Shown here piece after piece: positions 52,106 through 58,326 of a DNA stretch of 58,326 nt (position 1 is its first letter; every line of letters begins with the position of its first letter). Below the pieces are notes generated by a model, which saw only the letters and a program-made list of their open reading frames with translations, did no database searches and was not told where the DNA came from. Source of the DNA: Sphingomonas sp. (GTDB lineage Bacteria; Pseudomonadota; Alphaproteobacteria; Sphingomonadales; Sphingomonadaceae); assembly GCF_013816785.1 (NCBI RefSeq), contig NZ_JACDDV010000006.1:18020-76345 (forward strand), in the 5' to 3' direction. The position numbers and the translations under genes are program-made.

Positions 52106-52306
52106 CTATTGTCGGTACGTGTCGATCAGAAAGAACGCCATGAGTCCCGCAATATATGTCCCACATCCGAAAAAGACAGTTGTGACCGGCAAGATCATTT
52201 CGATTCCGCCCCACGTCGAACCGACAAGTCCCAATAGACCACCCATGATCGCTCCTGACAGCGTAACCAGGCTAAGGATTATCCTCCGAGAAGGAGCGTG
52301 CGTCAC
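52106..52306 (-). CDS. 66-residue two-helix membrane protein coupled to ubiG
   Basis: Small gene too short for most gene finders. The GTG at 52306 overlaps the ubiG stop (GTGA). The product is VTHAPSRRIILSLVTLSGAI followed by GGLLGLVGSTWGG and a second hydrophobic helix (ILPVTTVFFGCGTYIAGLMAFFL), ending IDTYRQ. Both helices are about 20 residues. The tight overlap supports translation. No family recognised; it may be a subunit of a ubiquinone-synthesis complex or an unrelated membrane peptide. Confidence 0.6.
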   Translation of the reverse strand: MTHAPSRRIILSLVTLSGAIMGGLLGLVGSTWGGIEMILPVTTVFFGCGTYIAGLMAFFLIDTYRQ

Positions 52307-53022
52307 GGCCACTTCGCCGCGACAAGATAGTTGAGCCGCACATCCTCGCTTAGATGCAGCCCGCGCGTCGGGCTCATCGCGATGCCTTCGAAGTCGATCA
52401 CTTCCAACCCCGTCTTGGTGAGCAGCCCGCGCATCGTGTCGGGATCGATGAATTTGGCATAATCGTGGGTGCCCTTGGGGATTTTCCCGAACCCCTCGGC
52501 GAGCGTGATGGTCAGCAGCTTCGACCAGGCGGTGCGGTTCGGCGTCGACAAAATCAACAGACCGCCGGGTGCGAGGCGGGCGGCGAGGCTGGTGACGAAC
52601 GCTTGCGGGTCGGCGACATGTTCGATCACTTCCATTGCGGTGACTAGGTCGAAGGCGCCGCCCAATTCCTCGACGCCGATCGCGCGATAGTCGATGGCGA
52701 TCCCCTGCCCTTCGGCATGTGCCTTGGCCGCCGCGATCAGTTCCGGCGCCGCGTCGACCGCGGTGACCTCCGCGCCCATCCGCGCCAGCGGCTCGGCGAG
52801 CAGCCCGGCGCCGCAGCCGACGTCGAGCGCACGCTTGCCCTGAAGCGGGCTGAAGCTGCACTCGTCGAGACCGAAATGCTGGTCGACCATGTCGCGGATA
52901 TAGCCAAGCCGCACCGGGTTCAGCTTGTGCAGCATCGCCGATGCGCCGTCGGGATCCCACCAGTCGCGTGCCAGTCCGCCGAAGTGAGCGGCCTCGGACT
53001 CTACGATGCTTGTCTTGGCCAT
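52303..53022 (-). CDS. ubiG: Ubiquinone biosynthesis O-methyltransferase UbiG
   Basis: SAM-dependent methyltransferase that performs two O-methylations in ubiquinone synthesis. The 239-residue product has the UbiG start (EAAHFGGLARDWWDPDGASAMLHKLNPVRLGYI at about 10-42, given by position). The SAM motif LDVGCGAGLLAEPLARMGA, DYRAIGVEEL and FDLVTAMEVIEHVADP are present, then PGGLLILSTPNRT. Divergent from the aspartate kinase gene with 44 bases between the starts. Confidence 0.93.
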   Translation of the reverse strand: MAKTSIVESEAAHFGGLARDWWDPDGASAMLHKLNPVRLGYIRDMVDQHFGLDECSFSPLQGKRALDVGCGAGLLAEPLARMGAEVTAVDAAPELIAAAKAHAEGQGIAIDYRAIGVEELGGAFDLVTAMEVIEHVADPQAFVTSLAARLAPGGLLILSTPNRTAWSKLLTITLAEGFGKIPKGTHDYAKFIDPDTMRGLLTKTGLEVIDFEGIAMSPTRGLHLSEDVRLNYLVAAKWP

Positions 53023-53066
53023 GCGTCAACCCTAACAGGACGCGCCTCAACAGCCAAGGATCGTCT

Positions 53067-54299
53067 TTGTCCCGTATCGTGATGAAATTTGGCGGCACAT
53101 CGATGGCCGGGATCGAGCGCATTCGCTCGGTCGCAAGCCGGGTGAAGCGCGAGGCCGAGGCGGGAAACGAAGTGCTGGTGGTCGTATCGGCGATGGCCGG
53201 CGAGACCGACCGGCTGGTCCAGCTATGCCGCGAAGCAGCCGCGCTCCACGACCGCCAAGAATATGACGTCGTCGTCGCCTCGGGCGAGCAGGTCACCGCC
53301 GGGCTGCTGGCAATGACCCTCCAGAATATGGGGGTGAAGGCGCGCAGCTTCATGGGTTGGCAATTGCTTCGGGCTACCGGCGTTCACGGCAACGCCCGGG
53401 TCGAAGCGGTCGAAGGCGCCCTTCTCGGCGAGGCGCTCAGCGGCGGCACGGTCGCGGTGATTCCCGGGTTTCAAGGAGTCAGCGAGGACGGCCGGGTCGC
53501 GACCCTTGGACGCGGCGGGTCGGACACTTCCGCCGTCGCCATCGCCGCTGGGATCAAGGCCGACCGCTGCGACATCTACACCGACGTCGACGGGGTCTAT
53601 ACGACCGACCCACGGATCGTCCCGCGCGCCCGCAAGCTGACAAAAATCACCTTCGAGGAAATGCTCGAGCTGGCGGGGGTCGGCGCGAAAGTGCTCAATG
53701 TCCGCTCGGTCGGCCTCGCGATGCGCGAGAAGATGCCGTTGCGCGTGCTAAGCGCATTCGAAGACCTGCCGGGGACCAAGATCGTCCCCGACCTTGGAGA
53801 TGATATGGAAAGAAACGCGATTGCCGGCATCGCCGCCGACCGCAACGAGGCGCGGATCACGCTGACCGGCATCGCCGACGCTCCGGGCACGGTCGCGGCG
53901 GTGATGGGGCCGCTCGCCAAGGCGGGCATCCAGGTCGACATGATCGTCCACGCCGCAACCCCGGACGCGGGGGCGAGCGACCTCACTTTCACTGTCCCGC
54001 GCGCCAGCCTGAGCCAGGCGGTGAGAGCGATCGAATCCAGCGGAGCGAAGGGCGACGGCGCGATCCTGACCGATGCGGCGGTCGCCAAGGTTTCGATCGT
54101 CGGGGTCGGCATCCGCTCAAACCCCGAGCTTGCTGCGACCATGTTCGCCACCCTGGCGGAGCGCGGCATCAACTTGCTCGCGGTCAGCGCGAGCGAGATC
54201 AAGGTCAGCGTGTTGGTGGCCGAGGAGCAGATGGAGCTCGCCGTGCGGGTGCTCCACACCGCTTTCGGCCTCGATGCACCACGGGAGAATGACGTATGA
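53067..54299 (+). CDS. lysC: Aspartate kinase
   Basis: First enzyme of the aspartate pathway (lysine, threonine, methionine). The start is the TTG at 53067, preceded by AAGGA, giving the family N-terminus SRIVMKFGGTSMAG and 410 residues; a GTG at 53079 and an ATG at 53082 are alternatives. The kinase domain has KFGGTS, GFQGVSEDGRVATLGRGGSDTSA and YTDVDGVYTTDP. Two C-terminal ACT domains (about 265-405) indicate feedback regulation, with GIADAPGTVAAVMGPLAKAG and VGVGIRSNPELAATMF. Stop overlaps the next start. Confidence 0.94.
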   Translation: MSRIVMKFGGTSMAGIERIRSVASRVKREAEAGNEVLVVVSAMAGETDRLVQLCREAAALHDRQEYDVVVASGEQVTAGLLAMTLQNMGVKARSFMGWQLLRATGVHGNARVEAVEGALLGEALSGGTVAVIPGFQGVSEDGRVATLGRGGSDTSAVAIAAGIKADRCDIYTDVDGVYTTDPRIVPRARKLTKITFEEMLELAGVGAKVLNVRSVGLAMREKMPLRVLSAFEDLPGTKIVPDLGDDMERNAIAGIAADRNEARITLTGIADAPGTVAAVMGPLAKAGIQVDMIVHAATPDAGASDLTFTVPRASLSQAVRAIESSGAKGDGAILTDAAVAKVSIVGVGIRSNPELAATMFATLAERGINLLAVSASEIKVSVLVAEEQMELAVRVLHTAFGLDAPRENDV

Positions 54300-55354
54300 G
54301 CGGCGAGGGAATGATTGCGGAGCCGCGGCAGATTCACGGTGACGCCGGCATGCTGCGCCTCAAGCAATTGATGCATCGCGGCACCGAATTCCTCGGCGCC
54401 GAATGGGCGATCCTCGGCGGGGCGATGAGCTGGATTTCCGAGCGCCACCTGGTCTCGGCGATCAGCAATGCCGGCGGATTCGGCGTGATCGCCTGCGGCG
54501 CGATGGGACCGGAACTGCTCGACACCGAAATTGCCGAGACCAAGAAGCGGACAACCAAAACGTTCGGCGTCAATCTGATCACCATGCACCCGCAGTTGAG
54601 CGAGCTGATCGATGTCTGCGCCAACCATCGCGTTACCCATGTCGTGCTTGCGGGCGGCCTTCCGCCGGGCGGGGCGATCGACCGGATCAAGGGCAATGGC
54701 GCCAAGCTAATCGCCTTCACTCCCGCGCTGGCGCTGGCCATGAAGCTTATGCGATCGGGCGCCGACGCGCTGGTGATCGAGGGGATGGAGGCCGGCGGCC
54801 ATATCGGCCCGGTGTCGACCAGCGTGCTTGCGCAGGAAATCCTGCCCCACGTCTCCCACGACATCCCGGTGTTCGTGGCCGGCGGGATCGGGCGCGGCGA
54901 AGCGATTGCCGCCTATCTCGAAATGGGCGCGGTCGGGGTCCAACTCGGGACCCGCTTCGTTTGCGCGACCGAATGCATTGCTCACGCCAATTTCAAGAAG
55001 GCGTTCATCCGCGCCTCGGCGCGCGACGCGATCCCCTCGGTCCAGATCGACCCGCGCCTGCCGGTGATCCCCGTGCGCGCGCTCAAGAACCGCGAGATGG
55101 AGGCGTTCGCCGCTAAGCAGCGCGAGGTTGCGCAGCGGCTCGACGAGGGCGGGATCGAGATGGCCGAGGCCCAGCTGCAGATCGAGCATTATTGGGCGGG
55201 CGCGCTGCGCCGTGCGGTCATCGACGGGGACGTTGAAAGCGGGTCGATGATGGCCGGGCAATCGGTCGGGATGGTCAAGCGCGAGGAACCGGTCGCTGAC
55301 ATTCTGGCCGAACTGGTCGACGAAGCCGCCACCGCGTTGGGATCGCGCGGCTAG
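54296..55354 (+). CDS. NAD(P)H-dependent flavin oxidoreductase / nitronate monooxygenase family
   Basis: FMN-binding TIM-barrel enzyme of 352 residues. It has LGGAMSWISERHLVSAISNAGGFGVIACG at the start, then IEGMEAGGHIGPV with the conserved catalytic His, VFVAGGIGRGEAIAAYLEMGAVGVQLGTRF and the FMN-phosphate site. Members oxidise nitronates or act as quinone or enoyl reductases. The lysC stop overlaps its ATG (ATGA), so both are co-expressed; no functional link is evident. It converges on the hemerythrin-like gene with a 4-base overlap. Confidence 0.9.
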   Translation: MSGEGMIAEPRQIHGDAGMLRLKQLMHRGTEFLGAEWAILGGAMSWISERHLVSAISNAGGFGVIACGAMGPELLDTEIAETKKRTTKTFGVNLITMHPQLSELIDVCANHRVTHVVLAGGLPPGGAIDRIKGNGAKLIAFTPALALAMKLMRSGADALVIEGMEAGGHIGPVSTSVLAQEILPHVSHDIPVFVAGGIGRGEAIAAYLEMGAVGVQLGTRFVCATECIAHANFKKAFIRASARDAIPSVQIDPRLPVIPVRALKNREMEAFAAKQREVAQRLDEGGIEMAEAQLQIEHYWAGALRRAVIDGDVESGSMMAGQSVGMVKREEPVADILAELVDEAATALGSRG

Positions 55355-55791
55355 GCTGCGGTGCGCAACGCGTCGGCCAATCGGTCGGCGAGCGGATAAA
55401 GCTCCTCGTTCTCGCGCCGGATGCGCGCCTCGAGCTTTGCAAAAATGGTCAACGCGTCATATCTGAACCGGTCGAACCGCGCGGCGATCACCGCCGAGGA
55501 CGACCAGCGCGCCGCGAACCGCTCGAAGCGCTCGGCAAGATCGCCCATTTCCATGGCGATGCTGAGCGCCGCCGCTCCTGCTTGCGGATCGCCGGACTGG
55601 ATCATTGCCGGATAGAAATGCACGTCCTCCTGGGCCAGATGAGTCCGTAGCAGGCCGAGCAACTTGGAAAGATCGAGGCTGATCCGATAAGCATCGTCGG
55701 GGCCCGAATAATGGTCGATCTTATCGATTATGCGCGACACGATCTGGGCGGCAAGGCCGTGTTGATGACGGAGCGGGTCGGTACGGGCCAT
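55351..55791 (-). CDS. Hemerythrin domain protein
   Basis: The start is the ATG at 55791 (MARTDPLRHQHG), giving 146 residues; a longer frame upstream has no family similarity. The hemerythrin HHE pattern is visible: His in PLRHQHGLAAQI, HLAQEDVHFYPAMI in the middle, and the final ENEELYPLADRLADAL. It may bind oxygen or nitric oxide through a di-iron site. Divergent from ptsP, with about 130 bases between the starts. Confidence 0.85.
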   Translation of the reverse strand: MARTDPLRHQHGLAAQIVSRIIDKIDHYSGPDDAYRISLDLSKLLGLLRTHLAQEDVHFYPAMIQSGDPQAGAAALSIAMEMGDLAERFERFAARWSSSAVIAARFDRFRYDALTIFAKLEARIRRENEELYPLADRLADALRTAA

Positions 55792-55919
55792 GCGGCAAAG
55801 TCCCTGTTGGGCGACCGATTTAAACCCCGACTGCTTGCCACGCTCTTTCGCACTCCTCCATATCGGCGTGATTGACCGCGCTTGGAAAGCCGCCGCTTTC
55901 CCTGCTAGCGCTATCGGCG

Positions 55920-58187
55920 ATGCCCATGAGCGCCGTAGCCTCCGCCCGCGAGATATTGACCGGCCTTCACGACGTGATGGCGCGGCGCGGTTCGGCGCAG
56001 GCCAAGCTCGACCGGGTTGTCGACCTGATCGCCGCGGCGATGGCCAGCGAGGTCTGCTCGATCTACCTGCTGCGGGACCAGTCACTCGAATTGTTCGCAA
56101 CCCATGGTCTGCGCAAGGAAGCGGTTCACGTCACCCGGTTGGCGATGGGCGAGGGACTCGTCGGGACGATCGCCGAGGAGGGCCGCATTCTTAATCTCGC
56201 CGAGGCTTCGAACCATCCCGAATTCGTCTATCGTCCGGAAACCGGCGAGGAGCATTTCCACAGTTTCGCCGGCGTGCCGATCATTCGCCGCGAAAGCTCG
56301 ATCGGCGTGCTTTCGGTCCAGCACGCCGAGCCGCGGCGTTACGACGAAGTCGAAATCGAGGCGCTGCAAACCGTGGCCATGGTCCTGTCAGAGCTGATCG
56401 CCAGCGCGCGGCTGGTCGATGGCTCGCGCGGCGCCCGGCGCGACGCCGGGATGCAGCGTATGGCGGGGCTCAAGTTGGTGACCGGCATGGCCAAGGGCGT
56501 CGCCGTCTTCCACCAGCCGCGCGTGATCGTCGAACATACTGTCGCCGAGGACACCGAGGCCGAGCGCGCGCGGGTCTATGCCGCCTTTCGTCGGATGCGC
56601 GAGCAGATCGACAATATGACCCGCGAAGCCGAATTCGGCACCGCTGGCGAGCACAATGAGATACTCGAGACCTACAAGATGTTCGCCTATGACGAGGGCT
56701 GGTCGCGGCGGATCAACGAGGCAATCGACAGTGGCTTGACCGCCGAGGCGGCGATCGAGCGGGTTCAGCAGCGCACCCGCGCCCGGATGCGCGAAATCGA
56801 CGATCCGCTGCTCAAGGAGCGGATGCACGACCTTGAGGATCTGTCCAACCGGTTGATGCGGATCGTCTCGGGCCGCATGGGCACAGCCGCCCAGACGGGT
56901 CTCGCCAGGGACGCAATCCTGATCGCCCGCAACCTCGGACCGGCCGAACTGCTCGAATATGACCGCCGCCGGCTGAAGGGCGTGGTGCTCGCCGAAGGCT
57001 CCCTGACCGCCCACGTTACGATCGTCGCGCGGGCGATGGGCGTACCGGTCGTCGGGCGCATTGCCGACATCCGCCACATCGCCAACGAAGGCGACGCGGT
57101 GCTGGTCGACGGCGACATGGGCGCGGTCACCGCCCGCCCTACCCGCCCGATCACCATCGCCTTCGATCAGCGGATGGCGATGAGCCACAAGCGTCGCGCC
57201 GAATATGCGACCATCCGCGCCCTGCCGGCCCAAACGCTGAACGGCGAGCGGATGACGCTGATGGTCAACGCCGGCCTGGCCGAGGATGCGGCCATGCTCG
57301 AGACTGCGGGGGCCGACGGCATCGGCTTGTTCCGTACCGAATTCCAGTTCCTGATTGCCGCCACCCTGCCCGGTCGCGAAAGCCAGCAGCGCCTCTACAA
57401 AAGCGTGCTCGACGCCGCCGGGGACAAGCCCGTGGTGTTCCGCACGGTCGACATCGGCGGCGACAAGGCGCTGCCCTATTTGAGCGACGAGCAGAAGGAC
57501 GAGAGCGAAAATCCGGCGATGGGCTGGCGCGCGCTTCGCCTCAGCCTGGAGCGCAAAACGCTGATGAAGGCGCAGGCTCGTGCGCTGGTCGAGGCATCGG
57601 CGGGCAAGGTGCTGCGCGTGATGTTCCCAATGGTCAGCGAGCCTTGGGAATATGAGGAGGCTCGCGCCCTGTTCGAGGAGCAGATCGCCTGGGCCAAGAG
57701 CGCGAAGCTGGCCGGCCCGAAAAGCGTCGAATTCGGGGCGATGCTCGAAGTGCCGAGTCTCGCCGAAGTGCTCGACATTCTCCTTCCGCGAGTCGATTTC
57801 CTATCGATCGGGACCAACGATCTGACCCAATTTCTGTTCGCCGCAGACCGCGCCGACCCGCGGCTGGCCGAGCGCTACGACTGGTTGTCGCCAGCGATCC
57901 TGCGCTTCCTCCACCGCGTCGTGCGCGAGGCCAAGGCGGCGGGCGTGCCGTTGCGGGTCTGCGGCGAAATGGGCGGTCGGCCGTTGGAAGCGATGGCGCT
58001 CATCGGGATCGGCATCGACAGCCTGTCGATCACGCCGGCGGCGGTGGGGCCGGTCAAGGCGATGATTCGGTCGATCGATGCCGTCGCGGTTCGCGCCAAG
58101 GTCGAAACATTGCTTGCCAAGCCCCCCGCCAACATGCGCAAGTCGCTAAGCGATTGGGCGAAGCGGCATGGAGTGGCGCTCGACTGA
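55920..58187 (+). CDS. ptsP: PTS-Ntr phosphoenolpyruvate-protein phosphotransferase PtsP
   Basis: Enzyme I of the nitrogen-related phosphotransferase system, passing phosphate from PEP to NPr and EIIA-Ntr. The start is taken at the ATG at 55920; a TTG at 55872 and ATG at 55926 are alternatives. The product of about 755 residues has a GAF sensor domain (about 10-150), then the EI domains. These include the phospho-His in AEGSLTAHVTIVARAMGVPVVG, GADGIGLFRTEFQFL, FRTVDIGGDKALPYL and the PEP-binding LSIGTNDLTQFLFAADR. The GAF domain distinguishes it from sugar-PTS EI. Confidence 0.95.
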   Translation: MPMSAVASAREILTGLHDVMARRGSAQAKLDRVVDLIAAAMASEVCSIYLLRDQSLELFATHGLRKEAVHVTRLAMGEGLVGTIAEEGRILNLAEASNHPEFVYRPETGEEHFHSFAGVPIIRRESSIGVLSVQHAEPRRYDEVEIEALQTVAMVLSELIASARLVDGSRGARRDAGMQRMAGLKLVTGMAKGVAVFHQPRVIVEHTVAEDTEAERARVYAAFRRMREQIDNMTREAEFGTAGEHNEILETYKMFAYDEGWSRRINEAIDSGLTAEAAIERVQQRTRARMREIDDPLLKERMHDLEDLSNRLMRIVSGRMGTAAQTGLARDAILIARNLGPAELLEYDRRRLKGVVLAEGSLTAHVTIVARAMGVPVVGRIADIRHIANEGDAVLVDGDMGAVTARPTRPITIAFDQRMAMSHKRRAEYATIRALPAQTLNGERMTLMVNAGLAEDAAMLETAGADGIGLFRTEFQFLIAATLPGRESQQRLYKSVLDAAGDKPVVFRTVDIGGDKALPYLSDEQKDESENPAMGWRALRLSLERKTLMKAQARALVEASAGKVLRVMFPMVSEPWEYEEARALFEEQIAWAKSAKLAGPKSVEFGAMLEVPSLAEVLDILLPRVDFLSIGTNDLTQFLFAADRADPRLAERYDWLSPAILRFLHRVVREAKAAGVPLRVCGEMGGRPLEAMALIGIGIDSLSITPAAVGPVKAMIRSIDAVAVRAKVETLLAKPPANMRKSLSDWAKRHGVALD

Positions 58188-58273
58188 CCGGCGTGCCCAA
58201 GGCCGGTTGACAGGGGCACGGGTCGCCCCGACAAAAGGTTCAAATTCAAGCCTGTTACAGGCGGGGGAAGCGA

Positions 58274-58326
58274 ATGGACGAGATCGAACCCGACGGCATG
58301 GTGACGGTTGGCCAGCGGCTTAAGCA
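58274..58326 (+). CDS. Start of a RodZ-like helix-turn-helix protein (cut by window edge)
   Basis: Only 17 complete codons are present (MDEIEPDGMVTVGQRLK). The TVGQRLK segment resembles the start of the N-terminal helix-turn-helix of RodZ-type proteins, which often follow ptsP in sphingomonads. A GGGGGAAGCGA ribosome site is well placed. Identity is inferred from position and this short stretch. Confidence 0.45.
   Translation, partial: MDEIEPDGMVTVGQRLK

Noticed and set aside
51932-52237. A 101-codon plus-strand frame opposite the small ubiG-coupled gene
   Set aside because: Composition is not protein-like and half of it is antisense to the better supported minus-strand gene.

Overview
The window is GC-rich, densely coded and typical of an alphaproteobacterium, most likely Sphingomonadales (a Sphingomonas relative). 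This is judged from gene content and order: pstCAB-phoU-phoB with long PstC and PstA, the NDUFA9-like gene followed by uppP, ubiG divergent from lysC, ptsP followed by a probable rodZ, and a CopA/CopB-type copper cluster. No rRNA, CRISPR array, intact insertion sequence or integrase was seen. One tRNA gene, Leu(CAG), is present.

Layout. (1) 1-9.3 kb is core: phosphate uptake and its regulator, an rRNA methyltransferase, an AlkA-type glycosylase, a membrane protein, a gamma carbonic anhydrase, a pirin gene that reads as two overlapping frames, and a PilZ protein. (2) 9.3-17.1 kb is an unusual redox cluster. Two unrecognised proteins share an HFAR motif and are followed by a DyP-type peroxidase. 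Converging on them are a P450 with atypical motifs and a 1025-residue zinc-ribbon/cyclase/ATPase/repeat protein. (3) 17.3-22.6 kb is a five-gene efflux operon (outer-membrane factor, HlyD adaptor, ABC ATPase, permease, TetR repressor) behind a palindromic operator. (4) 22.6-23.1 kb is decayed sequence: a cytochrome c-like remnant joined to a TetR C-terminal remnant. (5) 23.2-32.7 kb is a copper/heavy-metal island. It holds multicopper oxidase CopA and CopB with metal-binding repeats, an ECF sigma factor with CnrX- and CnrY-like partners, CopC, CopD, a P1B ATPase and a CueR-type regulator. (6) 32.8-48.3 kb is an accessory region of small enzymes and regulators, including a run of eight same-strand genes with an inverted repeat upstream and three paralogous DUF1579-like proteins. 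It ends near tRNA-Leu. (7) 48.5-58.3 kb returns to core genes: an NDUFA9-like protein, UppP, GST, UbiG with a coupled small membrane protein, aspartate kinase, a flavin oxidoreductase, a hemerythrin-like protein, PtsP and the start of a RodZ-like gene.

How the parts work together. The Pst/PhoU/PhoB block is a complete phosphate-starvation module except for PstS and PhoR, which would lie upstream. The copper island combines periplasmic oxidation and sequestration (CopA, CopB, CopC), transport (CopD, P1B ATPase) and two separate sensing circuits: a CueR-like switch and an ECF sigma triad. The best candidate for an undescribed system is the DyP/P450/HFAR/cyclase cluster. The second is the eight-gene accessory block at 39.6-45.6 kb. 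All function calls come from reading protein motifs by eye; no database search was possible.
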